The position numbers and the translations under genes were made by a program. The notes beneath the pieces are model-generated. The model did no database searches. It saw only the letters and a list, made by a program, of their open reading frames with translations, and had not been told where the DNA came from. A stretch of DNA of 64,000 bases from Adiantum capillus-veneris (lineage: Eukaryota > Streptophyta > Polypodiopsida > Polypodiales > Pteridaceae). The stretch spans positions 381,001 through 445,000 of the forward strand of contig CM043967.1 of the NCBI GenBank assembly GCA_014529385.2. Reading direction: 5' to 3'. Positions 34,390-47,238 of the stretch are shown piece by piece. Numbering within the stretch: the first letter of the stretch is position 1; every line of letters starts with the position of its first letter.

Positions 34390-35142
34390 TGTTAGGAAAT
34401 AAGACATAGCTAAATAGATAATTGAGTAGATTACTTAAAGGAGAGAGACAGATTTATATAAACCAGATTATAGAGTAGAGAGAGAGACAGAGAGAGAGTA
34501 CACATGATATACGTGGTTCACCCAATGTGGGCTACGTCCACGGGAAAGCAGCCACTCAATGGCTTTAGTACTTCAAAACAAGAAGTAGTTTACAAAGGGA
34601 TTATACCCTTAATGGAGCTCCCGCCTTGCTTCACTCTCACCACCTCACACTCACCTTGTTGCATCAACTTCACACTATGAAATGTGTGTAGAAATGGCCT
34701 CCTTTTATAGGCCAAAAGGGCTGCCCTCTCTTATGAGAGACAGCCATGTGTAGCCGCCCTTGTGCGAATAAGTCCAAATCGGACCCTCCAATCCGCCCAT
34801 GTGTGGCCGCCCTTGAGAAGACAAGTCTGCTTTTGAATTCAGCCACCGGCCATTGAATTCGGCCACCAGCCACCGGCCATTGACTTCCGACCACCGGCCA
34901 CCGGCCAACCGACCGGTTGTTTTCCGACCACTTTCCGGCCGCAGTCCGGCCATAATATTCCGGCGAAAAAAAAAGTTTCCCGAGGCCTTTAAAGTTGCCC
35001 CTGATTCTTGTCCGTGAAAATTTTGGTTTCCGGTGAGTGATTTTCCTTCACGCACGATGGCTTCTCCTCATAATGGGGGCCTTACAAATGTGCGCTTTTA
35101 CCATAGAAAATTACAAGGGTAAATCAGGCTCCATACTTAACA
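34390..35142 (-). repeat. 5' LTR of the copia element
   Basis: 753 bases. Compared with the other LTR it has a shorter GA tract, an extra GGCCACCAGCCACC-type copy near 34855-34885, and lacks a short C/G-rich block next to the poly-A patch. Confidence 0.95.
34701..34710 (-). promoter_or_regulatory. Putative TATA box of the copia promoter
   Basis: TATAAAAGGA on the minus strand within the 5' LTR, conserved in the 3' LTR at about 29941-29950. Position inside the LTR fits a U3 promoter. Confidence 0.6.
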
Positions 35143-35614
35143 CAAGACCCATAGATATAATTAACAAAATTAGAATTTAATATCAGGTTTTGCAGCAAAC
35201 CATGAGAAGGGTAATCTTCGAAGATTCCGAATGAGGTTTGGACGGGTTTGGAGTTGAGAGTTGAAAATTTTCCCAAATCTCAACCCCTAGGTTTTTGTAT
35301 TAGTTAGAGATGTTAAGTCCTAAATTTATTGGTAGCAAGTCTATGAGATTTGGAAAACCGTCTAAATGTCATGTTCAAGCATGGATCCAATGTGGGGTTG
35401 CGATTTGGAAAATCATCCAAATTTCATCCCCTAGTTTTCTTCTTTTGTTAGGGATATTAACAGTCCATATATCTTTTTTGTGTTCGATTTACGAGGGGTT
35501 ACTAGGGTTGAGATGTGGATGACTGTCCATATCTCAAGAGACAATCTAGATGCAGGTTTCATAGCTGGAGAGGAAAGAGGATAGATGCGGTAGTCGTGGA
35601 GGGAGTAAAGAGGG

Positions 35615-35615
<1 letters not shown>

Positions 35616-35706
<91 letters not shown>
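35616..35706 (+). repeat. (GA)n microsatellite, ~91 bases
   Basis: Pure GA repeat following a short G-run at the end of the satellite. Confidence 0.98.
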
Positions 35707-35709
<3 letters not shown>

Positions 35710-36200
35710 TTAGCATGTTTTTTGAAAGATCCCCTTTTAGGGGGGGAGTCAGCACCCTCTAGAGAGATAAAGAGTGGGTTTTTACCCCAACTTTATGAAA
35801 AATGATTCTTTTTTTTAATATTTCTTTATTAATAAAGAAAAGACCCCTGCACAAATTGATTAGCTATCAAGTTCCATATGATTCGGCCAACTATCCAACT
35901 CCAATGCATAGTTCTGAGAATGATTGCCAAATCTCACAGATACATCTTACCATGCACTACAAGCATTCATCCTTGTCATGAACGTCAAGGAATCCATCCC
36001 ACTAAAGATAACTTATGCTGAAGATGACAAAGTTACTCTAAAATCACAAGACAAGTGAGTGTTGGATCCCATAGTCAATTGAGCGTTGAATGGTAGCAAC
36101 ACTTAATTGAGTGTTGGATGGTCATCTACTTCTTATGGAACCATTATTTGATAGAAGAACTATGCTTTATGAGACACTGCACTCAAGATTACATCAATTC
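35707..36200. other. No gene seen
   Basis: AT-rich, with GTGTTGGAT phrases repeated near 36060 and 36113. No coding signal. Confidence 0.45.
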
Positions 36201-36480
36201 AAGTGCAACGAAAGCTTGGTGATGCCATATTTAGTCTTTCCAAGAAAACACATCTAGCTACCAGTTTCTATGAGATTTGGCCAGCCATCCAAATCTAATG
36301 TATATTCTTGACTCTGTGCTATCAACCCACATACTATGTATCAAGTGCAATGGAAGCTTGGTGATGGCATATTTAGTCTTTCCAAGAAAACTCGGCTACC
36401 TACCAATTTCTATCCGATTTGGCAAGTCGTCCAAATCTATAGTGCATATTTTGCTATCAACCTGCATCCTTTGTAGCATG
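36201..36480 (+). repeat. 142 bp tandem duplication
   Basis: AAGTGCAA..AAGCTTGGTGATG...ATATTTAGTCTTTCCAAGAAAA occurs from 36201 and again from 36343. Each unit also contains a satellite-like phrase (GATTTGGCCAGCCATCCAAATC and a decayed version), linking it loosely to the palindromic satellite upstream. Confidence 0.85.
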
Positions 36481-36689
36481 TTAATGTATTTAGACTATGA
36501 CATTGGCAAGGCACTATGTATAGTTATGTTTAATTTATAGTAGTTTCCATGAGCACATCAAAGGATTCAACACATGAGATCACATTGGTTCTAGTGCACA
36601 TATGTGTAACTTGACTTGAAGCCAAGCAACAAAATTAGAACCTTCAAAACCTAGCCTATTTATCAATCAATTCCAATGAGATTAAGGTT

Positions 36690-37675
36690 TGAATTTTGGG
36701 GCATAGGGTTATTATTTAGGGTTGAGGGTTTTGACTTAAGGTTCAAAGCTTAGGGTTTTGACTTAAGGTTCAAAGCTTAGGGTTTTGACTTAAGGTTCAA
36801 AGCTTAGGGTTTATCATTTTTAGGGCCCTAAGTTTGGGATTCGGGCTTAGAATATTATTATTTTGGGTTTAGGATATAGGGTCTAGGATTCAGATAATAG
36901 AGCTATGAAGATTATGGTTTACAGTTTAAGGTTATGGGGCTTATGGTTTAGGGTTTAGGATTATAGGGTCTAGGGTTTAGAGTTGGAGGGTTATAGGGTT
37001 TAGGGCTCAAGGTTTAGGGTTCATGTTTTGGGATTTAGGGTCTAGGGTTTATGATCTAAGATCTAGGATTATAAGTTTATAGGGATCAAGGTTTAGATTT
37101 TAGCGTTATAGGGTTATGGAGTTTAGAGTTTAGGGTTATAGAGTTATGGGGTTTATGACAATAGAGTTATGGGGTTTAGGACTATAGAGTTATGAGGTTT
37201 AGGGCTATGCGATTCTAGGGTTTAGGGTTTAGGCTTCAAATTTTAGGGTTTATAGTTTGGGGCTTAGGGTTTAGGGTTTAGGGTTATCGGATGATGGGAC
37301 ATAGCAAGGTTGAGTGTTATGACGTGGGGCTAATGGATTAGAGTTATACGGTTTAGGCTTCAAAGTTTAGGGTTTATGGTTTGGGGCTTATGGTTTAGGG
37401 TTCAACATCTAAGATCTAGGGGTTAGGGTTTATGGTTTGGGGATTAGGGTTTAGGGACTTGGGTCCTAGATTTTAGGTTTCAATGTCTAAGATCAAGGGG
37501 TTAGGGTCTAGGGTTATGGGATTTAGGGTTTAGAATGCTAGGCTTTATGATTTAGATTCAGGTTTTGGAATTTATGGTTTTGTGATTAGGGCTTAAGGTC
37601 TAGGGTCTAGGGTTTAGGGTATAGGGTATAGGTTTTAGGATCTAGGGCCTAGGGTTTGTGGTTTAGGGAAGATTC
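36690..37675 (+). repeat. Degenerate interstitial telomere-like repeat (TTTAGGG type)
   Basis: Nearly 1 kb in which TTTAGGG and close variants (TTATAGGG, TCTAGGG, CTTAGGG, TTATGGGG) recur continuously on the plus strand. Perfect runs are short; the best is about three units near 37266-37285. At 36725-36805 there is a separate perfect 27 bp tandem (three units of AGGGTTTTGACTTAAGG plus TTCAAAGCTT). Confidence 0.9.
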
Positions 37676-38406
37676 CATTCTAGAAACAAGAGGGTGGCGC
37701 CCATCTCACTCATGAACTTTGTGGTGTAGGAATATTTGTGTATGACTTGCTAGGGTGGAAAAAGGATGCTTTTGTTAAGACACCCGCATTTGGCCATTGG
37801 TCAAAGCTATCCATGCAGAAGAAAAGACAAAGTCGTTGAATTCTTGGCTTGTTTTTGTGCCCGTAGTTACTGGTGACCACTCTCCTTGCACCCTGCTCTT
37901 CTTTATGGCCACCACATGCTATGCATGATCATGTAGGAGCACCTCCCTAGATACTCCTTGTTTATAATGCTCTTCTCGGACGCATATCACACTAGGATGG
38001 GAAAATGTTTAGGTGTCAAGCAATGATTTACTCTGCAGAAATAGAAACATGGCCTTGCATGAGTGTCAAAGGGGCGACCTCAACCCCTCGGCCAACTTCG
38101 CAACTAGGGAGGCCTTCTGGAAAAGTGATGGTGGGAGTGCTCTCGGTAGTTTTGTAACTCTGCAAGTCAACACGACAATCGGGGAGCTTTCCACTTGGCC
38201 AGCACCAATTCAATACTGAGATGTGCACAAATTTTCTTTGTGACCTAGTGTGACACCGCTTGTGTGTCCACACATACAGTGTAGGCTGTCGGGTGCCCAG
38301 TGTGACAAGGGCCTTGGTGAAACTAACATAAGAAATTTTAAAGGCTTCTCAAACTTAAGCATCCACTTAAAGCATGTGCACTATGCACCCGTGGTAGCCA
38401 GACAAC

Positions 38407-38411
<5 letters not shown>
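37676..38411. other. No gene seen
   Basis: Higher GC than the preceding DNA and scattered short frames, but no recognisable protein segment. Confidence 0.45.

Positions 38412-38493
<82 letters not shown>
38412..38493 (+). repeat. (GA)n microsatellite
   Basis: About 82 bases of GA. Confidence 0.98.
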
Positions 38494-38494
<1 letters not shown>

Positions 38495-38826
38495 ACATGT
38501 TGCCGCCTGCCACCGATAGAGGCTGTTGCACATGGCGGCCCCAAAATCCTGCAAAAAGGTCGAGTTCTTCCACTAGACCCAAAAAGCCTACTACATTAGG
38601 GGTTGTGCAGTGCGCAATGAACCTCGTTGATATGTTGTTCATCTCTGAACAGGCTAGAGGGGGGTTTCATCTTGATGGGGTTGTCAAGGCATCATCCCAC
38701 AGTTAAAAAAACAATGGCGGGCCCTTCAACAATACTTGATGCCAAATGGGCTACTCGCATCCACTATGAGAGATAGAAAGAGCACAAATTGGTGGGCTTC
38801 CAGCGGAGGGTGGAAGTGTGGCCATA

Positions 38827-39192
38827 GGACTAAGTGACAAGGGCATGGGAGGGTGGTATCTACGGTGAGGTAATTGCGAACCGTAGATCTTGGCGGCAGT
38901 TTCGAAAGTACTACGTTCCCTAGGTTACTTTCGGTGTTGATGCCTTGCACACGTGTTTAAAGTAAATTAGGGCCCGCATGCTTCAAAAGCGTGTGGAAGA
39001 CAAGTGGTTAGGACATGTGCCCCCCATGTGCCTCACAAGGGTGATGTCACGTGTTCAAATCCCACGGATGCAAAATGGGGCACCCTAGATTACTTTCAAA
39101 ATGTGGGTGCCTAGGGTACCTACATCCCAGATCTATGGCCCACAATCCCCCCACTGTAAGTCCCACCTTCCCATGCCCATGTCACTTAGTCC
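38827..39192. repeat. Imperfect inverted repeat, ~67 bp arms
   Basis: The arm at 38827-38893 (GGACTAAGTGACAAGGGCAT...CCGTAGATCTTGG) is similar to the reverse complement of 39126-39192 (CCCAGATCTATGG...ATGTCACTTAGTCC). The spacer is ~230 bases and holds the tRNA-like segment at 39003. Confidence 0.75.
39003..39063 (+). other. tRNA-like / SINE-head candidate
   Basis: A-box-like AGTGGTTAGGACATG (39003-39017) and B-box-like GTTCAAATCCC (39053-39063), at tRNA-like spacing. I cannot fold a full cloverleaf with confidence, so a functional tRNA is unlikely. Confidence 0.35.
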
Positions 39193-39203
39193 CCAGGGAA
39201 GCC

Positions 39204-39206
<3 letters not shown>

Positions 39207-39298
<92 letters not shown>

Positions 39299-39408
39299 AA
39301 TTCCAATTCTATGTCTACCTTTGTGTCATTAATGGAGATATTCAAAGCCCCTGACAAGATTTTGAATATCTCCATTAATGACACAAAGGTAGACATAGAA
39401 TTGGAATT

Positions 39409-39452
<44 letters not shown>
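39207..39452. repeat. Perfect hairpin flanked by (GA)n and (TC)n
   Basis: Left arm 39292-39346 (GAATTCAAATTCC...ATTCAAA) and right arm 39361-39415 are exact reverse complements over 55 bases, with a 14-base loop (39347-39360, GCCCCTGACAAGAT). Outside, the left (GA)n tract (39207-39291) pairs with the right (TC)n tract (39416-39452), extending the perfect stem to about 93 bp. Confidence 0.97.
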
Positions 39453-39455
<3 letters not shown>

Positions 39456-39677
39456 GTGCGCTCAACTTTGCAGCCCACCCCGGCCCCTGGGCCCCCCTCA
39501 GCTGCCCCCCTCATGCCCAGGCTCGCTGCCCACCCCTTACGCTCAGCCTTGTTGCCAAGCCCACTTTTTCCTCCAAATACCTCTTGCAACATAGGTTTGC
39601 ATCCTCCCTTCTCCATTTATCACTCAACCTCAACCTCACACCTCTACTTGGAGTTTTAGATCTGTAGCACTTGCTAC

Positions 39678-39850
39678 TTCTAGAGTATCTTCATCAACAC
39701 CTTCCTTGGTCCTTCTTCCTGATCTAGATGTGAAGGTGAGGTTGATCACTCAACCTCACCTTTACACATTAACATAAAGTTGTGGATCTGAAGCATTGGC
39801 GCTTCTAGAGTATCTTAATCAGCAACTTCCTCGGTAATTCTACCTCATCT
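39678..39850 (+). repeat. Diverged ~124 bp tandem duplication
   Basis: TTCTAGAGTATCTT and its flanks recur at about 39678 and 39802. CAACCTCACC also repeats in this area. Confidence 0.65.
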
Positions 39851-41426
39851 CGATGCAAATGGTATCCCCTCACTCATCCACATTATTTTGGATATTCAGC
39901 ACATGAAGATTGTTTGGTAAGATCATTAGGCTTTTTTTGACATATGTGTTGCTAAGAATAGTGAGCTTCATCTCTTTTTTTAAATGTTGTTGTAACTTTG
40001 CTCACTCACCATATTAGTTTTTGTTTTTATCTTGTACGTAGAGATTTGTAGCAGTGCCATTGTCTATCTTTGTATACATCTTATCATTTTTGGTCATGTT
40101 GCTCTAAGAATAACCATGTATATGAACTAATCTTGGATTTTTCACAGATGTGGTGCTTCTTCATGTGCTTATCAACATGGTAGTTTTATGACTCAATAAG
40201 TTGTAGCATTGTGCAAGATGATGGAAGTTCTTGGCTTGTTGTTGTGACTACAAATCATTTATGTGGGTGACACAAAGTGTCAAGGAGACGTATGGCTTCT
40301 CAAACACATCACTAGAAGGGAAAAGTCATGGATATCAAGAAAACTCAAGATGACAAGAATCTAGTAAAGGTACAACATGTGTATATAGCTTCTCAGTTCA
40401 ATCTTGACACATGCTTGCCTCAACGTAGGCTTTTTTTGCAAATTATACATGTTATCCTTTATTTAAATGTTTTGGATTGTCTCGTTTCTGCTTTAACCTC
40501 TTAGGTTGCTTCAAACATGTGCATGATTTGGTGTGTTTTTCGTCATATATTTTTCCATCTAACTTTGAGTGGAAGCCAGTGGAATCTTTTGCAGTTAGAT
40601 TTGAAGCTATCCATGTGGACCTTGGTAAGTTTTCTTATGCAGAGTGTTTACCTTGAGAGATTTCCTCGCATGAGATATTGTTTTATAGCCATGATTATGT
40701 CACACTGAGTGCTCTATTGTTGGTGAAAAATTGGTATGCAGATACCATATTGTGAAGCAAGGCTTATCAATGAGCCTTCCATACAAAAGATGGAAGCAAA
40801 TGATGGGAGGTGCTCGATTTTGATATTGCTTTTGGAGAGACTGTGGGACTTCAATTATGTCCCCACAATGATACCATGTTCGATATTGTGTCAATGATGA
40901 CTTGCATCGTAGCCATATTTGCGAGTACCTCAATCTTAGATATAAATTTCATGAATAGTATCCCTTTTGTGTGAATAGCAAAGCTTATGGTTTAGAAAAG
41001 AGAGGGGTTTTACTTGTAAGGACATCTCATTCCCATTATGTATGATTGTACAAGCTCGGCCACTAAGCTTTATCTTAATGGAAATTTTGTTTTACATCCC
41101 CTCTCTAAGCATAAGTATTGGTTGTAAAGTTTAAGTTAAGTTCTTTTAGTTTTAATTCACTAGTTTTAATTCAATTTAGGTGATTCTTTGGTAGTTCATT
41201 AATTTATTATAAGTTGTGAATACGTTGTCGAGAAATTTGCGGTCTTGCCAGGAAAGCACCGGGCTTATGGCTGTGAGAGTTTGTGAGAGAACTCAACAAA
41301 AACTATATGAAGGAGTTAAACCATAGATGCCATGAAGAATAGGGTTTGGAAAGAAGTGCAATCAAAGAAGACTCACTCTTTCTCTCTTGCACTCACACAC
41401 ACAAAGAAAGAACGCAAAAGAGAATG
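39851..41426. other. No gene seen
   Basis: AT-rich. No conserved protein segment in any frame and no repeat that I can define. Confidence 0.5.
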
Positions 41427-41854
41427 TCAAAACAATACGAAGATGAAAACATCAAGGCTATGGTCATATCGTATCATGGGCAATATGAAAGGGTTAATGG
41501 ATGAGTTAATGGCATTCAATCTTGGCTGACCAAATGGGCTACGAATTGTTCTTTGGAATTGTAGTTTTGTGCTTACCATAATATATATATTTTGTCTAGT
41601 GATTGGGATTAATTGTGTGTACAAATCCTCTTGGTTCATAGCAAGATAACTACGCTTACATCAAAAGAAAAATTATAGTCTATGAGAGGTAGTATGATGG
41701 GATCCGGTGATAGAAGTATTTCATTGAGCCTTTCAGGGCCGAAGAGAAACACTATACGTTGTTGAAAGTGTATTTTACGGCTAATCCATACGTTAATTCT
41801 AATAGATCGTACAGAGTGAAAGCGATAGAAATGATCATCATGTGGGTTATTCAT
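41427..41854 (-). repeat. ~215 bp duplication with similar translated segments
   Basis: Two adjacent minus-strand frames (41639 to 41427 and 41854 to 41636) translate to related segments: FGQPRLNAI...INPFILPMI and FGPERLNEI...PDPIILPLI. The pattern extends for ~40 residues. On the plus strand the second unit also has an open segment (FRAEEKHYTLLKVYF). I recognise no family. It may be an old duplicated non-coding or gene fragment. Confidence 0.5.
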
Positions 41855-42041
41855 CTAGGATAGTAAGTGAGAAATGTAGATATGAGAGAAGTGAAGAGAT
41901 GAGAAGTTTCCCTCCCAAGCCCTATTCTTGCCCGTAGGCAATAAGGATACTGCGGGGAGAGATGTACCTGTAGCAAAGAGAACCTAGAGAGGATGAATTA
42001 CTAAGAATGAGAGAGATAGGTTTGGTTAAGGAGATGAGATT

Positions 42042-43703
<1,662 letters not shown>

Positions 43704-43738
<35 letters not shown>
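43704..43738 (+). repeat. (TC)n microsatellite
   Basis: About 35 bases of TC, preceded by TCACTCTCTC-type imperfect repeats. Confidence 0.95.
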
Positions 43739-43742
<4 letters not shown>

Positions 43743-45011
43743 GCCTCTATTTTTGGGCTCCGTAGATGTGCTTGTCTTTTGGTTTAGGGCTCGCAGTGAA
43801 CTCCGTCTCCTCCCTTATAGCCTCTGCAGCTACTTCGGGGCACGCCATATTCAGCAGCTGCTAGCTTTCTCATTGTCTGGCCACTCCAGTATCTCAACAA
43901 CGTAGGATCTTAGTGTCCTCTCTCTCTCTCTCCATGAGTATTATGGCTGTGTTTTGATGGTCTTCTTTGTTGTATCATTACCCTCATTACTTGTTCCACA
44001 TGGAATCACATGATGTTGACAATGGCACCATTTATCTTCCTCCATTGTCTAGTACAGAACACACCCCAAGGGAACTTCTGTCGGGTCTACGAAACTTTTC
44101 GGTTGTCTAAGGAGAGGGAACAAAGAAGCATTCAGAAGAGGATGGCCCAAACACGTTAGGATGGTGACATTGATGAGCACGAGGCAAAAAAAATATGTAG
44201 GCCAGTTGCTAAGTGTTGGCATACTCAAACAAACAGGATTTTTCATGGTCTTCAAAAAAAGAGTCTATAGCAACTCCTCCTTCATCCAACGTTCTCAGTG
44301 TTGCAACCCACATAAAAAATAGTCGAGAGAAGATACCTCATTCAAATAATGAGCTGTTTTTTATTTCGGGCTACTATCATGGCATGCCTCAATGGAGAAA
44401 GTGGGGGTAACAATCAAATAAGTAATAGAAATGTTGCCAAGGCTTTAGAAATTCACCAAAGAAATGTCATTGCCACCGATTTTTGGGTGCAACATGATGT
44501 GGAAGAGGGGGCAATCCCCTTAGACAATTGTCACCGTCAACTGCATAGAGGAAGCTTCTTAACAATCAAAATTAGAGAAATTGTGTTTTAATTCTGGTCG
44601 GTGGAAACCTACATCTCACTAAACAAGAAAGATGTTGTTCAAAAGAGAATAGGCAAGCGCATGTACTACATCCACTACATTTACTTGATTTGCCTCATGT
44701 ATATCAGCCCGAACATCTTGGGAGTGTGTCATAATGCTTAATTTAGTGTTATTTAGGTGCTTTACTCTGTGCTTGTAATATTTTCAAAATGCATTTACAG
44801 CTTGAAGGTGCCTCCAACTGTTTTCATGTGTATGGTAGTCCATTATAGTAGTACTTAATTGTGCTATATAGTGCTTGACTGAGATTGATGAATGATTCCA
44901 GTTGCTCATGATTGCCTATTAGTGCATCCAAGTGCTTCCAAATGTCCCATAAAGATTCCAAATGCTTCAGAGTGCTCCAAGTGCTTGACAATCCATCCTT
45001 GGAATCTATCC
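43739..45011. other. No gene seen
   Basis: Short open frames around 44213-44591 show no recognisable domain. GTGCTT-type phrases recur at 44755-44995 without a clear unit. Confidence 0.45.
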
Positions 45012-46236
45012 TCATGTTTTTCCATCGCATGTCACATGCGTGCCAAGAGCATCTGTCTGTCCTGAACCTTGTGTGGCAAGAGCAATGCCTAGATGTAACT
45101 CACATACATCAGCCTCTAGCCTAAGCATATCCATGAATGACTGAATCACGGCTGAGTCCTTAGCACTCCAGCCATCCATATCCATCATCGTATCCACAAA
45201 CGACATACCCTGCTCCACAACTGGCTCAACGTGCTCACAAACTAGAGCATCATGCAACCTATCCACAAAGGAGACATGCGTCATCTCTCTCCATGGTTGC
45301 GTACTCACAAAACTGTGCCGTCTCGGACATGACTTACTCGCATCGCATGAATCGTGCCAACACTAGCACCTATAGCTATGACTAGTTCTCCACGATGCAA
45401 TCTGAAACTGTGCTCATCCATCACTACCTAGCATCCGCTGTCTCGTAAGTGACTCACAGAGATCAAGCTCTGTGTCAAACCTGGCACATGGCGTACATCT
45501 CGCAACACGTATGATGCACCACTCGGTAATGATAGTCTGACATCTCCTACACCAACTATGTCATGCACTGAACCATCAGCTAGACAAACATGTCCAAACA
45601 TACCACTAACATATGTGCTAAACCACTCATGACTCAGCATGACGTGAAACCTAGCACTCACATCTAGTATCCAATGCAAAGGTAATGTGTCTTCAAAAAC
45701 CGACATAAGAAAGTCAAGAGTAAACATGGAAGCAAAGGTGACATCTCCGTCATGCAAAGCCACATACACTACATCTTCTCCCACATCATCCAAAGTGATA
45801 GCATCTCTCTTGTGCTATCTCCTGTGTTGTCTCATCCACCGAAAACAATGCCTACGTACATGCCCTGTATAACCACAATGCCAACACACAACATCTCTAT
45901 GTCTGCAAGATCGTTCTTGGTCTCTCTAGACTCATTTGTGCCAAAAGCATTGCACAATATTTGCCATAACTCTCTAGTTGTACATGCATCCAAACCAATG
46001 CGATAGACAAACTCACCAAGGTGTAACATGATCGTCGAACGTGAAAGCTCTTCCAAGTCCTCCCACTCATCATCAATCATAGACTCTAGCCTAGCATCCA
46101 TGCCCTATAGTGGGAAAACTTTACCCAACTGATTCAATGCATCATGCATACCTGCTTTCCAATGCTCAAAGTTTGAACCATCAAACTTTATATGGAAAAG
46201 CACAAACCCTGACAATGATGTACATGCCAAATCCAT
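45012..46236 (-). pseudogene. Copia gag-protease fragment (decayed)
   Basis: Minus-strand start of a Ty1/copia polyprotein. An ATG at 46236 leads to a gag N-terminus (KFDGSNFEHWKAGM, about 46190-46150), then ACTTRELWQILCNAF (about 45990-45945) and a CCHC knuckle CWHCGYTGHVRRHC (about 45880-45840). The protease region follows (45793 to 45428) with WILDVSARFHV, where the family has D-S-G-A, so the active-site Gly is lost. Next is LRDVRHVPGLTQSLISVSHL, then a pre-integrase segment (DEHSFRLHRGELVIA). Stops and shifts occur at about 46105 and 45800. Coding similarity fades below 45300; no integrase or RT follows. It is an older family than the copia at 29619, with quite different residues. Confidence 0.85.
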
Positions 46237-47238
46237 GGCAACAACCTGTGACAAGAACAAGCACAAATCAATCAACTGACAATAGCCAAAGCCTAACTAA
46301 CTCATACACCAAGTACTGTCATAATACAACATAAGCTGGCATAAGCTGTCTAAGAGAAGTATCAGCAAATATGGCGATCAATGTGACAAAAAAGTGAGCA
46401 AAACCGCTCAAATGATGCCAAAACACCCGCTCTAATCTAAGAGCACTATGTGGTAATCGATAAAACTATCATCAATAATCTCCCTCCTGAAGAGATTACC
46501 ACATGTATGTCAAATGACATAATCCGGTGAGCAAACACTCTCACAATGCGATGCCAAAATACTATGGCAAAGCAACCACTCAGTGCCAAATGCAATCAAA
46601 ACACTATTGCAAACCATGCACATAAACAAATAAACTTGCAAGAAAAATCCGGTAGAGTTTCGACAGTACTTGGCTATCTAACCATAATAACCATACATGC
46701 CATAAACATGCTCAAAACCATGAGCAAATCATGCGCAAAATCCGCACTCAAGTATATATGAGCTACTTCAAAGTCTCAACTCCTTAAACTTGGAAAACAA
46801 TCCTGTAATCCGAAACACAAAGTGCATCAACTGCACTCTATAAGCAAGGGACATACTAGCATAAAATTGGATGCAAACCAACCAAAATATAGCACAAATT
46901 GATGCTCAAAATAGCTGAAAATCAGCCCACATATGCCATTGCAAGGCGAAGAATACCATCCACCGAAAAGCGCACATCATGTGCATCCACATGGCAATAT
47001 AAACGAGCATCAAGAATAAGAGCATCCAAATCAGCTGAAAATTCAGCTCTCAATTATGCTAAAAATGCTTGCAAAACTCTCTGCAAATCTGTGCACCACA
47101 CTTTTTGAAATCTACTGAATCACATAATTCAATGCACATAACCTGTGATGAAGCCACTCTCGAATCCTGAGAGTCCGCAAGAATGCATACATCCACAAAG
47201 CGTTCTCAACGTATGGGCATAAATGTGTTGAAAATATC
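46237..47238. other. Probable copia LTR/leader region, no gene
   Basis: Lies between a copia RT/RNase H end and a copia gag start on the same strand. A GAAGAGATTACCACA word at 46492-46506 and GTGGTAATCGAT at 46451-46462 form an inverted pair around a CTCCCTCC (purine-rich on the minus strand) tract, reminiscent of a polypurine tract beside an LTR. Edges not resolved. Confidence 0.4.

Larger units (their letters stand above)
29619..35142 (-). mobile_element. Nearly intact Ty1/copia retrotransposon
   Basis: 5524 bases. LTRs at 29619-30375 and 34390-35142 read TGTTAGG...CTTAACA on the plus strand. The target duplication CAAGA (29614-29618 and 35143-35147) is perfect. Read on the minus strand the order is LTR, initiator-Met primer site, gag-protease-integrase-RT-RNase H, polypurine tract, LTR. 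By eye the LTRs differ by roughly 10-15 substitutions plus a few indels, so it is a fairly recent insertion into the satellite. The coding region carries just one stop and one frameshift. Confidence 0.97.
23540..35545 (+). repeat. Degenerate satellite with palindromic motifs (interrupted)
   Basis: Roughly 400-560 bp monomers spanning 23540-27670, 28987-29618 and 35143-35545, split by the TTAA element and the copia element. Each monomer carries an anchor (CAACAAACCCATGAGAAAGG type, near 24025, 24424, 24985, 25506, 26597, 27133, 27437, 29115, 35189). It also carries near-palindromes built from GATTTGGAC and its complement GTCCAAATC around a short AATT centre, and ATGTTCAAGCATGGATC. Copies differ greatly, so the array is old. 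There is no coding capacity. Confidence 0.85.

Noticed and set aside
39003-39063. Functional tRNA gene
   Set aside because: Box-like words are present but no complete cloverleaf or acceptor stem could be made by eye; kept only as a SINE-head candidate.
39101-39667. A 188-codon plus-strand frame across the hairpin
   Set aside because: It exists only because the GA tract, hairpin and TC tract lack stops; the same peptide appears on both strands owing to the palindrome.
45012-45308. Copia integrase downstream of the protease fragment
   Set aside because: No HHCC or DDE motif found; coding similarity fades below about 45300.
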